From Pseudomonadota bacterium (GTDB lineage: Bacteria > CALINM01), in assembly GCA_026418415.1 (NCBI GenBank), contig JAOABK010000004.1, forward strand, positions 1 to 58,518: 58,518 nt of DNA, in the 5' to 3' direction. Position numbers and translations under genes: made by a program. The notes beneath the pieces are model-generated. The model made no database searches and was not told where the DNA came from. It saw nothing but the letters and a program-made list of their open reading frames with translations. Positions 26,870-35,030 of this stretch are shown one piece after another. Numbering within the stretch: position 1 is the first letter of the stretch; every line of letters begins with the position of its first letter.

Positions 26870-27073
26870 ATGCCAGTTGCAAGAGTTACAGAAATTATAG
26901 CAGGTTCAAAAAAAAGCTTTGACGACGCAGTAAAAGTAGGTTTTGAGAGAGCAACAAAAACCTTAAGAGGTATTACTGGTTTTAAAGTTAAAGAGATGAA
27001 AGCAAGTGTCGAAAAGAACAAGATTGTTGAATATCGTGTAAAAATGGATGTGATTTTTCTTCTTGAAGATTAG
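26870..27073 (+). CDS. Dodecin-family flavin-binding protein
   Basis: 67 residues, the normal dodecin size. Visible: VARVTEIIAGSKKSFDDAVKVG (first strand and helix), GITGFKVKEMKASVEKNKI and VEYRVKMDVIFLLED (strands 2 and 3). Dodecins form hollow dodecamers that store or buffer flavins, or CoA-FMN in some bacteria. The flavin-stacking Trp of archaeal dodecins is not seen here (FKVKE at that strand). An AAGGAGGT Shine-Dalgarno precedes the ATG, and the gene has its own promoter and hairpin. Confidence 0.93.
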   Translation: MPVARVTEIIAGSKKSFDDAVKVGFERATKTLRGITGFKVKEMKASVEKNKIVEYRVKMDVIFLLED

Positions 27074-27123
27074 TTGATATATTTTTTAATCAAAATTCTT
27101 AGTAAATAATTTTTCAATCAAAA

Positions 27124-27153
27124 AGAGACTTTTGCAATCTCGCAAAGGTCTCT
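27124..27153 (+). terminator. hairpin downstream of dodecin
   Basis: AGAGAC-T-TTTGC (27124-27135) pairs with GCAAA-G-GTCTCT (27142-27153), 12 pairs with one T-G wobble, 6-nt loop. Only AATTCTC follows, so it is a weak rho-independent terminator or an mRNA 3' stabiliser. Confidence 0.5.
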
Positions 27154-27167
27154 AATTCTCAATATTA

Positions 27168-27196
27168 TTGACAATTAAAGAAAGCATGCTTAAATT
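27168..27196 (+). promoter_or_regulatory. promoter of hsp20
   Basis: TTGACA (27168-27173), 17-bp spacer, TAAATT (27191-27196). I see no CIRCE or sigma-32 consensus, so heat control, if any, is not explained by this element. Confidence 0.5.
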
Positions 27197-27247
27197 TTTA
27201 TCAGAGGTAAATCAGCAGAAAATAAACTTAGAAAGGAGGGGATGAAT

Positions 27248-27694
27248 ATGGCACTCATGAGATGGGAACCTACTTTCAAAGGATTAACAGAATTAAAAAA
27301 TGAAATGGATCGTATTTTCGAGAGCTTCTTTGGGGAGAGATTCCCTACATTTAAAGAGGAAATTGGTCTAACCCCTGCAATCGAGGTCAGTGAAACAGAT
27401 AATGAAATAATAGTTAAAGCTGCAATTCCTGGTGTAGACAAAAAAGATCTTAATATTAGCATATTGGACAACAATCTTATAATTAAAGGCGAAGTAAAGA
27501 GAGAAAAGGAAGAGAAAAAGAAAAATTACTACAGACAGGAAATTGCTTACGGTAGCTTTTCAAGGACAATACCTCTTCCTGCAGAAGTAAAGGTTGATGA
27601 AGTAAAAGCCAATATGAAGAATGGTGTTGTGACTATTACAATTCCTAAGAGTGAAAAAGCAAAGGCAAAAGAAATTACAATTAATGTTGAATAA
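27248..27694 (+). CDS. Small heat-shock protein, Hsp20 family
   Basis: 148 residues from ATG 27248, which is better spaced from AAGGAGGGG than the ATG at 27242. N-terminal region MALMRWEP...LTELKNEMDRIFESFF is typical; the alpha-crystallin domain spans about 42-135 (TPAIEVSETDNEIIVKAAIPGVDKKDLNI read in parts, DNNLIIKGEVKREKEEK, YGSFSRTIPLPAEV, ANMKNGVVTITIPK), with an A-x-x-I C-terminal tail (AKAKEITINVE). ATP-independent chaperone that holds unfolding proteins. Monocistronic, with its own promoter and downstream hairpin. Confidence 0.96.
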   Translation: MALMRWEPTFKGLTELKNEMDRIFESFFGERFPTFKEEIGLTPAIEVSETDNEIIVKAAIPGVDKKDLNISILDNNLIIKGEVKREKEEKKKNYYRQEIAYGSFSRTIPLPAEVKVDEVKANMKNGVVTITIPKSEKAKAKEITINVE

Positions 27695-27706
27695 TTATGG
27701 TTCTTC

Positions 27707-27727
27707 TTGTGGGGTTTTCTACCCCAC
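27707..27727. terminator. hairpin between hsp20 and envC-like gene
   Basis: TGTGGGG (27707-27713) pairs with CCCCACA (27721-27727) around a 7-nt loop, in the convergent gap. No clear T-run on either strand (TATTGT or AGAAGAA follow), so efficiency is uncertain. Confidence 0.5.
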
Positions 27728-27783
27728 ATATTGTAATTGTAAAGAAAAATATCTAAGTTTTAATAAATATTAAATCTGCTGAT

Positions 27784-28893
27784 TTACCTCAGCCAGAGCT
27801 CTGGATTTAGGGGTTTATTCTTCTCCCTAATTTCAAAATACAACGTTGGGAAATCATATATACTCGCGGACTTTGTAACATAACCAATTATTTCTCCTTT
27901 CTTAACCTCATCGCCACGATTTTTAGTCACCTTTGAAAGCCTTCCATAGACGGTATAAAAACTTTTACCATGACTAATTATACATATATTTCCTAATCCT
28001 TTGATCCACCCTTCATAAACTAATTTACCATCATCTACAGCTCTTACAGCTGCACCATCAGCAGCGGATATCTCAACACCCTTTCTAGTAAATTTTGCAC
28101 CCTTTACATCACCTTCTTCAACACCAAAATGTCCAACAATTTCACCTTTTACTGGATAAGGTAATACTCTTTTTTCTAAACCTCTGCCCTCATATTCTGG
28201 AGCTTCTTCTGCCTTTTTTATTAAAGATTCAAGCCTTCTTAGCGCTTCTTCGGCTTTTTTTAAATTTCTTATATGTATATTCTTCTCTTTTATAGTTTTC
28301 CCAAGCAGTTCCTTCTGTCTTCTTTCAAGAATCTCCTGCTCTTTTTTAGCTTCATCGAGTTCTTTTTGGACTAATATTAACTCTTTTCTCTTCTTTTCTG
28401 TTGAACTTATATTAATATCAAGATTATTTTTTTGCTCCTGTAATCTTTCAATCAAGCGCTTATCATATTTGAAAATGCTTGTCATATAATTCTCGAACAT
28501 TAAATTTTCCTCAAAATTGAATGTTGGAATATCATTTTTCAAAAGATAAGTCTTGTGCCATAAAATAATTCTTTTTTCAATCTCTCTTTTATATCCATTA
28601 ATCCTCGCAATTATCTTATTCTTCTCCCCTTCTAATTGTAAAAGCTCTTTCTCAACTCTTTTCTTGCTTATTTCAATATTTTTGATCCTGTCTTTCAATT
28701 CCTTAAGCTTTTTTCTTATCTCTCCTAATGACATAGTTAGGTACTTTTCTGTGTAAGTAAGCTCTTCAATCTGTTTTTTTTCAATCTGAATCTTTCTTTT
28801 TAGTTCTTCCATCGCCTCTTTGTCAGTATTGCTTGCAAGAATCGGATCATAAATAAATAGAAAGATTAGTAATATTGAAAAGAAAAATCTCAT
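27784..28893 (-). CDS. EnvC-like murein hydrolase activator (coiled coil + degenerate LytM/M23)
   Basis: 369 residues: signal peptide about 1-20, long coiled coil about 24-235 (rich in KKQIEELT, KELKDRIKNIE, LEGEKNKI), LytM/M23 domain about 248-369. The zinc-ligand positions of active M23 enzymes are changed: the HxGxD site reads RKGVEIS and the YxHL site reads YGRLS, so it should activate amidases rather than cut peptidoglycan itself, as EnvC does. It follows ftsE-ftsX by 2 bp, matching the FtsEX-EnvC pathway, where ATP hydrolysis by FtsE moves FtsX and the coiled coil. Confidence 0.9.
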   Translation of the reverse strand: MRFFFSILLIFLFIYDPILASNTDKEAMEELKRKIQIEKKQIEELTYTEKYLTMSLGEIRKKLKELKDRIKNIEISKKRVEKELLQLEGEKNKIIARINGYKREIEKRIILWHKTYLLKNDIPTFNFEENLMFENYMTSIFKYDKRLIERLQEQKNNLDINISSTEKKRKELILVQKELDEAKKEQEILERRQKELLGKTIKEKNIHIRNLKKAEEALRRLESLIKKAEEAPEYEGRGLEKRVLPYPVKGEIVGHFGVEEGDVKGAKFTRKGVEISAADGAAVRAVDDGKLVYEGWIKGLGNICIISHGKSFYTVYGRLSKVTKNRGDEVKKGEIIGYVTKSASIYDFPTLYFEIREKNKPLNPELWLR

Positions 28894-28895
28894 AA

Positions 28896-29753
28896 TTATA
28901 TTTTTTTTCTACTTGGTATATTGCTTAACCCGCCTATGATAGATGTGAAAACAATAAAAATTGCATAAAAAGAAAGCGGTAATAACTGAAAACTAACATC
29001 AAGCCTTTCTAATTCATATTTCAAGATAAAAAATACATAATTTGTGGTTAAAACAGCGATTAGAGCGCATATAAAAGATTCTAAAAAGCCTTCGACAACA
29101 AAGGGAGTTATGATGAATTTTCTGCTTGCACCTAACATTTTTAGCAACATAATGTTATCATTATATTTATTTAACATAATCTGCGCCATCATTCTCAAAG
29201 ATAAAAGAATAACAATAAAAATTAAAGAAACACCTATAACAAATATTTTATATAATAAATCTTTTATGGCGACAACATTACCTATATATTTTTCTGTTGT
29301 ATCGAACCATTCAATAGATGAAATCCTTTTTAATTTTTCCCCAATTTGTTCTAAATAAATCTTTTCTGTAAAATCAGATTTAATATTAATTTCAAGAGTT
29401 GCTGGCAAAGGATTTGTTTCGAGAGTTGCTAAAATATCACTCTCTTTACCAAGACTTTTTTTTAATATTTTCAAACCTTCATCTGGTTTGATTAATTTGA
29501 TAGCATTTACTTCAGGCCAATTTTGGATTGTATTTTTAATCTTTGCTATTTCTTCTTTAGAAATACCATTTCTTAAAAAAGCATAAAAGGTTACCTTAGA
29601 GCCTAATTTAGAAAAATATATATTTGTATTTAAAAAAATGGCTGTCAATATCAAAAAAATCGAATAAAGAAAAAATTGCAAAAAACCATTTAAAATTCTT
29701 ATATTCAATCTATTTTTGTATAGTATATTAAAAACTTTGAGGCTGTTTTTCAT
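28896..29753 (-). CDS. ftsX: Cell-division protein FtsX
   Basis: 285 residues with four TM segments: about 22-44 (FLQFFLYSIFLILTAIFL), about 165-188, about 213-235 and about 255-278, and a periplasmic domain about 47-160 (TFYAFLRNGISKEEI, LPATLEINIKSDF), the usual FtsX layout. With FtsE it transmits a division signal across the membrane to the EnvC-type activator encoded directly downstream. It overlaps ftsE by 26 bp. The cytoplasmic loop NDNIMLLKMLGASRKFI carries the coupling-helix motif typical for FtsX-type permeases. Confidence 0.93.
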   Translation of the reverse strand: MKNSLKVFNILYKNRLNIRILNGFLQFFLYSIFLILTAIFLNTNIYFSKLGSKVTFYAFLRNGISKEEIAKIKNTIQNWPEVNAIKLIKPDEGLKILKKSLGKESDILATLETNPLPATLEINIKSDFTEKIYLEQIGEKLKRISSIEWFDTTEKYIGNVVAIKDLLYKIFVIGVSLIFIVILLSLRMMAQIMLNKYNDNIMLLKMLGASRKFIITPFVVEGFLESFICALIAVLTTNYVFFILKYELERLDVSFQLLPLSFYAIFIVFTSIIGGLSNIPSRKKI

Positions 29754-30396
29754 TCTCTTCTAATAACCTGCCATTCTTTATTGTATAAAACTTTATGCCA
29801 AATTTCTCAGGAATATTATGGCTAATTGCAGTAGAAATGACAGTTACTCCAGAATTGGCTTTATTTTGAAAAAACCTAATCCATTTCTCAGTGTCTTCTT
29901 TATGCAAATATTTAAATGGTTCATCAGCCAACACTATCAAGGGTTCTATTATGAATGCCCTTAAAAGATTTAATTTTTGCTTTTCACTTGATGAAAGGGT
30001 TTTTACTAACGATAGAGGATTTAGTTCTGTCATATCATGAATATAATCATCTATAGATTTACTTAGATCCCTTTTATTTCTTATATACAACGGGATTAAA
30101 AGATTCTCCCTAACAGTTAACTCTTCAAAAAAACTAAGTGGATGAAAGGCATATCCTACCTTTGCTCTAATTTGAAACAATTTTTTTCTATCATCAGGTA
30201 AGGTATAATCCAATATCTGTAATTTCCCTGACGTAGGTAAGAGTTCTCCATATATTAGATTTAAAAAAGTAGTTTTATACTCAGAAGTTGAACCACAGAT
30301 AAAAACAAAACTACCCTTCTCTATATTAAGATTTATGTTTTTTAAACCATTTGTTTTACCTGGGTATACGTAGGTCAGGTCATCAAATCTGACCAT
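29728..30396 (-). CDS. ftsE: FtsE-like ABC ATPase with degenerate ATP-binding motifs
   Basis: 222 residues. Position before ftsX and the overall ABC fold (VRFDDLTYVYPG, ELTVRENLLIPLYI, LADEPFKYL) identify FtsE. The Walker A, however, reads GSTSEYKTT (35-43): Lys41 remains but the Gly before it is Tyr40. The Q-loop position is His85 (GYAFHPLSFF), the signature LSGGQ is LSSSEKQ (134-140), and the H-loop His is absent or displaced (STAISH, His193). Only Walker B (LIVLADEP, 153-160) is intact. ATP hydrolysis may therefore be slow or lost. It overlaps both the 93-residue gene upstream and ftsX downstream. Confidence 0.88.
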   Translation of the reverse strand: MVRFDDLTYVYPGKTNGLKNINLNIEKGSFVFICGSTSEYKTTFLNLIYGELLPTSGKLQILDYTLPDDRKKLFQIRAKVGYAFHPLSFFEELTVRENLLIPLYIRNKRDLSKSIDDYIHDMTELNPLSLVKTLSSSEKQKLNLLRAFIIEPLIVLADEPFKYLHKEDTEKWIRFFQNKANSGVTVISTAISHNIPEKFGIKFYTIKNGRLLEENEKQPQSF

Positions 30397-30664
30397 TACA
30401 GATTTCCCTTATTTTATCATCGAACAAGCCATTTTTAAGTTCTAATAGCATCTTTTTATGTTGAGAATCAATAAGATCTTTAACAATATCTTTTAAGTCA
30501 GGGCTCCCCTTTGCATCTCCATAGTAAGTTTTTTTAGTGGCTATTATAGTTCCCTTTAAATAGAGATGAGTAACAACTGTATAACTAATTTTGCCAGTAT
30601 CCTCTGTTTGAATATGAAATACCAAATCTTTGTATTTAAAATTATGATTTAAGCCAGGTAACAT
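30383..30664 (-). CDS. Conserved small protein of unknown function at head of ftsEX operon
   Basis: 93 residues, no signal peptide or TM helix. Pattern: LPGLNHNFKYKDLVFHIQTEDTG near the start, VVTHLYLKGTIIATKKTYY, and a C-terminal helix DIVKDLIDSQHKKMLLELKNGLFDD. I recall similar small proteins (NHNI..G...HVQTED, HLF..GTI.A..K..Y) in delta-proteobacteria-like genomes without a named function. It overlaps the ftsE start by 14 bp, so translation is probably coupled and a role beside FtsEX is possible. Confidence 0.75.
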   Translation of the reverse strand: MLPGLNHNFKYKDLVFHIQTEDTGKISYTVVTHLYLKGTIIATKKTYYGDAKGSPDLKDIVKDLIDSQHKKMLLELKNGLFDDKIREICNGQI

Positions 30665-30770
30665 ATTTCAATTATACAAATTTATAACTTTTTAAAGCAA
30701 CTTTATTTAGACTTTTATAAATAAAAAAAATAACATATAATCAATTAATAAATTTTTTGGAGTTTGTTTT

Positions 30771-31130
30771 ATGACAAAAGAACAATTAGAACACATAAAA
30801 AAAATACTAAATGATTGGAAAAATGAGATCCTTGAATCACAAAGAAAAGCTGTTCAGGAAATGTCTAAGGAAGGGGAAGAACAAGTTTTTCCAGATCCTA
30901 CTGATAGAGCCACCTATGAAGAAGACAGAGCAAGATTGCTAAAAATCAAGGATAGAGAATTAAAATTGCTCCATAAAATAGAAGATACTCTGAAAAGAAT
31001 TGAGTCAGGTGAATACGGTATTTGTAAAGAATGCGGTTCTGAAATACCCTTTGAAAGGCTACTTGCAAGGCCAGTTACTGATCTTTGTATTGAGTGTAAA
31101 ACTGAGCAGGAAGAGAAAGAGAAAGAATGA
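30771..31130 (+). CDS. DksA/TraR-family zinc-finger protein
   Basis: 119 residues. N-terminal coiled coil with the acidic tip motif DPTDRA (about residues 42-47, the DxxDxA pattern that reaches the RNA-polymerase secondary channel), then a Cys4 zinc finger CKECGSEIPFERLLARP...CIEC (about 84-110). DksA proteins tune transcription with ppGpp. TTTTTTGGAG is the Shine-Dalgarno region. The gene opens a run of 14 close-set plus-strand genes and overlaps pyk by 4 bp (ATGA). Confidence 0.93.
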   Translation: MTKEQLEHIKKILNDWKNEILESQRKAVQEMSKEGEEQVFPDPTDRATYEEDRARLLKIKDRELKLLHKIEDTLKRIESGEYGICKECGSEIPFERLLARPVTDLCIECKTEQEEKEKE

Positions 31131-32578
31131 GAAAAACAAAGATTGTTGCCACTCTATCTTCAAAAATACCCTATAATACCCTTAAAGAGATGGCTAAAAT
31201 CTTTGATTGTGCTAGAATAAATCTATCGCATGGAACATTTGACGATTATAAAAATATAGTAGTCTCTATAAGAAAAATTGAAAAAGAATTAAATAAGTAT
31301 ATCCCAATACTCTTTGATCTATCGGGACCTAAAATAAGAGTAACCACTATCAATAATATTAGTTCAATAAATAGGGGTGATAAAATAATTTTGTCGAAGG
31401 CTCCTTCTGAAGGGACTATTACCATTAACTTTCCAGAAATAATTGATTGTTTACATGAAGGACAAAGGGTTTACATAGATGACGGTAAAATTAGATTCAA
31501 AGTTAAAGAAGTTAAAAAAGATAAAGTTATTCTTGAAGCTTTAACAAAGGGGATAATAAGCCTGAAAAAAGGGGTAAATTTTCCGGACACAAGCTTGCCT
31601 TTACCATCATTAACTGAAAAAGATATAAAGGATATTAAAATTATAAAAGAATTAGAGGGTGATTTCGTTGCTCTATCATTTGTAAGACATAAAAATGATA
31701 TACTTGAACTTAGAGAAGAACTAAATAAAAATAAACTTGACATTCCAATTATTGCAAAGGTTGAGCGTCCAGAAGCAATACCGATTTTAGATGAAATAGT
31801 TGATGTATCTGATGGGGTAATGGTTGCTCGAGGTGACTTGGGAGTTGAATTATCTTTAGAAAAAGTGCCAATTATTCAAAAAAGAATCATTGAATTATGT
31901 AAAGAAAAGGGAAAACCGGTAATAGTGGCAACACAGATATTAGAGACTATGGTAGATAAACCAGAGCCCACAAGAGCTGAAGTTTCAGATATTGCTAATG
32001 CAATTTTTGATGGTTGTGATGCTTTAATGCTCTCTGGAGAGACCGCTTATGGACAGTATCCCATTGAAGCATTAAAAGTTCTCGATTCAGTCTCAAAAGA
32101 GACAGAATTGCATATTAAAGAGCAAAAAATAATATCCATTGAAAATTATCGTTTTTTAAAGGGAGACCCAACCTCAGCAATTGCTTTTTCAGCGGTTAAT
32201 ACCGCATTAAATTTAAACGCAAAAGCAATTGTTTGTCTTACTGTCAGTGGACAAACTGCTTCTTTAATATCAAAATTTAGATCTAAAAAACCAGTTTACG
32301 CAGTATCTTACAAAACTTCTACTCTTCGTAAAGTTTGCCTTTTCTATGGAGTTCAGCCTTTAAAGGTCAAAAAAAGCGATAACACTGATGATCTAATGTA
32401 TGAGATGGAGAGAGCAGTTTTACTACAGGCAAAACTAAAAGAAAGCGATCTTATCATAATGACTATTGGACTGCCTGTTGCAAAAGAAGGTAACACAAAT
32501 ATTATGAAAATCCATAACTTAGGTGGTTACTTGCCATATAAATCAAGACATTTGCCAAAAAAAAAGATAAAGGTATAA
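31127..32578 (+). CDS. pyk: Pyruvate kinase
   Basis: 483 residues, family length. It makes pyruvate and ATP from phosphoenolpyruvate and ADP. Motifs: MRKTKIVATLSS at the start, CARINLSHGTFDDY, PILFDLSGPKIRV, the active-site loop IPIIAKVERPEAI (catalytic Lys), VMVARGDLGVEL, GKPVIVATQILETMVDKPEPTRAEV (in parts) and the C-terminal domain from about 350. Start ATG 31127 overlaps the dksA-like gene; galT follows after 18 bp. Confidence 0.97.
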   Translation: MRKTKIVATLSSKIPYNTLKEMAKIFDCARINLSHGTFDDYKNIVVSIRKIEKELNKYIPILFDLSGPKIRVTTINNISSINRGDKIILSKAPSEGTITINFPEIIDCLHEGQRVYIDDGKIRFKVKEVKKDKVILEALTKGIISLKKGVNFPDTSLPLPSLTEKDIKDIKIIKELEGDFVALSFVRHKNDILELREELNKNKLDIPIIAKVERPEAIPILDEIVDVSDGVMVARGDLGVELSLEKVPIIQKRIIELCKEKGKPVIVATQILETMVDKPEPTRAEVSDIANAIFDGCDALMLSGETAYGQYPIEALKVLDSVSKETELHIKEQKIISIENYRFLKGDPTSAIAFSAVNTALNLNAKAIVCLTVSGQTASLISKFRSKKPVYAVSYKTSTLRKVCLFYGVQPLKVKKSDNTDDLMYEMERAVLLQAKLKESDLIIMTIGLPVAKEGNTNIMKIHNLGGYLPYKSRHLPKKKIKV

Positions 32579-32596
32579 TTGCCATAGGGAGGTTTT

Positions 32597-33589
32597 ATGC
32601 CAGAACTTAGAAAGGACCCTGTTGCAAATAGATGGGTTATTATATCTTCAGAGAGAGCACAAAGGCCTCACGCCTTTGTGACACCAAAGGTAGAAAAAAA
32701 GGTGGGCTTCTGCCCTTTTGACTATGGGAATGAGCATATTACACCCAATGAAATACTTGCTATTAGACCTTTTGGTACACCAAAAAATTCTCCTAATTGG
32801 ACATTAAGGGTGGTGCCAAACAAATTTCCTGCCCTAAGAATTGAAGGTGACTTAAATAGAGAGGGAGATGGAGTTTACGATAAGATGAACGGGATAGGAG
32901 CTCACGAAGTAATAATAGAAACACCAAATCATGATGATACCCTTTCTACAATAGATATAAAAAAATTTCGCGATGTACTTTGGGCTTACAAAGAAAGAAT
33001 GAACGATTTGAAAAGAGACATTAGATTTAAATACGTTCTTGTTTTTAAAAATCACGGTGAACAGGCTGGTGCATCACTTAGCCATTCACATTCACAACTC
33101 ATTGCTTTGCCAATAGTACCAAAAAGAGTACTTGAAGAAATCGAGAGCTGTAGTAGATATTACAATTTTAAAGAGAGATGTCTAATCTGTGATATTGTTA
33201 GACAAGAAATTCAACAAGGGGAAAGGTTAGTTGCAGAAAATAAAGATTTTTTAGCCTTCTGCCCCTATGCACCAAGATTTCCCTTTGAGGTATGGTTATT
33301 ACCAAAAAAACACGAAAGTTCCTATGAAAAAATAGATGATTCTTTGCTTGAAAGTTTAGCAAACCTTTTCAAAATTGTATTACAACGCCTTGATGTTGTT
33401 CTTGAAGAACCTCCATATAATTTTGTTTTACATACCGCTCCTTTTACTGATATTCATAGCAATTACTACCATTGGCATTTTGAAATAATACCAAAGTTAA
33501 CTAAAGTAGCGGGTTTTGAATGGGGATCTGGATTCTACATTAACCCAACACCACCTGAAGAAGCAGCAAAATACCTAAGGGAATTATAA
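32597..33589 (+). CDS. galT: Galactose-1-phosphate uridylyltransferase family (HIT superfamily)
   Basis: 330 residues. N-terminal MPELRKDPVANRWVIISSERAQRP (in parts) is the hallmark of bacterial GalT. The nucleophile motif is SHSHSQLIALP (HSHSQ for HPHPQ) near 160-168; C-terminal HWHFEIIPK is the second His motif. Cys pair CLICD near 195. In this setting, beside pyk and glgA and with no galactose genes, the natural substrate may be another sugar-1-phosphate, as for the ADP-sugar-specific members of the family. AGGGAGG precedes the ATG. Confidence 0.9.
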   Translation: MPELRKDPVANRWVIISSERAQRPHAFVTPKVEKKVGFCPFDYGNEHITPNEILAIRPFGTPKNSPNWTLRVVPNKFPALRIEGDLNREGDGVYDKMNGIGAHEVIIETPNHDDTLSTIDIKKFRDVLWAYKERMNDLKRDIRFKYVLVFKNHGEQAGASLSHSHSQLIALPIVPKRVLEEIESCSRYYNFKERCLICDIVRQEIQQGERLVAENKDFLAFCPYAPRFPFEVWLLPKKHESSYEKIDDSLLESLANLFKIVLQRLDVVLEEPPYNFVLHTAPFTDIHSNYYHWHFEIIPKLTKVAGFEWGSGFYINPTPPEEAAKYLREL

Positions 33590-33602
33590 AGGGGCATAAA
33601 AC

Positions 33603-35030
33603 ATGAAAGTACTTTTTGCTTCCTCAGAAGTCTTCCCTTTTTCAAAAACCGGTGGACTGGCAGATGTATCAGGTGCTCTTCCACTTGCCTTGAGTAAACT
33701 AAACGTTGAAATATCTGTAATCACTCCTCTTTATAAATGTGTTAAAGATAGATTTTCTATGGAAGATCCCAATATAACCTTTGATATCCCAATTTCATCG
33801 AAAACTGAAAAAGCCACACTAAAAAAGCTCACCTACAAAAATGTCCCTATTTTTTTTGTAGAAAATGACAATTATTTTTACCGTGATGGACTATATACAG
33901 ATGGTAATAGAGACTATCAAGATAATGCAGAAAGGTTCATTTTTTTCTCGAAAGCCATTACAGAGTTTGCTATATCAAATAACTTCGATATTGTTCATCT
34001 CAACGACTGGCAAACTGCATTGACATCTGTTTTTCTTAAGAAAGTATACGAATGGAATGGTAAGATAGTCCTAACAATACATAATTTAGGATATCAGGGT
34101 ATTTTCTGGGCCTACGATATGCACCTTACTAACTTAAGTTGGGAATATTTTAATCCAAATCTTTTAGAGTTTTGGGGCAATATTAACTTTCTTAAAGGTG
34201 GAATATATACCGCTGATGCAATAACAACAGTCAGCCCACGTTATGCTGAAGAAATTCTTAATGAAGAGTTTGGTTTTGGCTTAGATGGTGTTTTAAGGGA
34301 TGTTAAGCACAAAATTCATGGGATACTCAATGGTATAGATTATGAAGAATGGTCACCTGAAACTGATAAATTTATAATTAAAAACTTCGATTATAATACA
34401 GTAACAGAAGCTAAGAAGGAATGTAAGAAAGATTTATTAAATTCCTATGGGCTCGGTGAAGATATTAAAAAACCAGCATTTGGAATAATATCGAGAATGG
34501 TTATTCAAAAAGGATGGGATATAATAATTCAGTCTCTAGAGAATTTGCTGGAAGATGATATTTATATAGTAGCTTTAGGTTCGGGTGAAAAAGAATATGA
34601 AGAAAAATTAAAGGAACTCCAAGAGAAATATAAAAACAAATTAGGTGTTAAAATAGGATATGATAACGGTTTAGCCCATAAAATAGAAGCAGGTGCTGAC
34701 TTTTTCATTATGCCATCAAAATATGAACCCTGCGGATTAAATCAAATGATTAGTTTTAAATACGGAACTATACCTATTATCAATCCAGTAGGTGGTCTTT
34801 ATGATACTGTCGTAGATATAGACGATAGAAAAAATGGCAATGGAATAAGAATGAAAAACTACTCTACCGATGAGCTAATAAACTCAATTAGAAGAGCTCA
34901 AAGGTTATTCAAAAATCCTTTAGAACTTTCAAGAATAAGAAAAAAAATAATGAAACTCGATTATTCATGGACATCTTCTGCAATGAAATACTTAGAGCTG
35001 TATAGGAGACTATTAGAAAATGAATTTTGA
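33603..35030 (+). CDS. glgA: Glycogen synthase (GT5)
   Basis: 475 residues, normal for bacterial GlgA, which adds glucose from ADP-glucose to glycogen. N-terminal VLFASSEVFPFSKTGGLADV carries the KTGGL nucleotide-sugar motif; HLNDWQTALTSVF and HNLGYQGIFWAYD follow; the C-terminal Rossmann domain has GIISRMVIQKGWD and the E-X7-E motif in MPSKYEPCGLNQMISF. It starts 13 bp after galT and its last codons overlap the following kinase gene by 11 bp. Confidence 0.96.
   Translation: MKVLFASSEVFPFSKTGGLADVSGALPLALSKLNVEISVITPLYKCVKDRFSMEDPNITFDIPISSKTEKATLKKLTYKNVPIFFVENDNYFYRDGLYTDGNRDYQDNAERFIFFSKAITEFAISNNFDIVHLNDWQTALTSVFLKKVYEWNGKIVLTIHNLGYQGIFWAYDMHLTNLSWEYFNPNLLEFWGNINFLKGGIYTADAITTVSPRYAEEILNEEFGFGLDGVLRDVKHKIHGILNGIDYEEWSPETDKFIIKNFDYNTVTEAKKECKKDLLNSYGLGEDIKKPAFGIISRMVIQKGWDIIIQSLENLLEDDIYIVALGSGEKEYEEKLKELQEKYKNKLGVKIGYDNGLAHKIEAGADFFIMPSKYEPCGLNQMISFKYGTIPIINPVGGLYDTVVDIDDRKNGNGIRMKNYSTDELINSIRRAQRLFKNPLELSRIRKKIMKLDYSWTSSAMKYLELYRRLLENEF

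Noticed and set aside
27784-28893. Active M23 endopeptidase
   Set aside because: The zinc-ligand His and Asp positions are replaced (RKGVEIS, YGRLS), as in EnvC-type activators.
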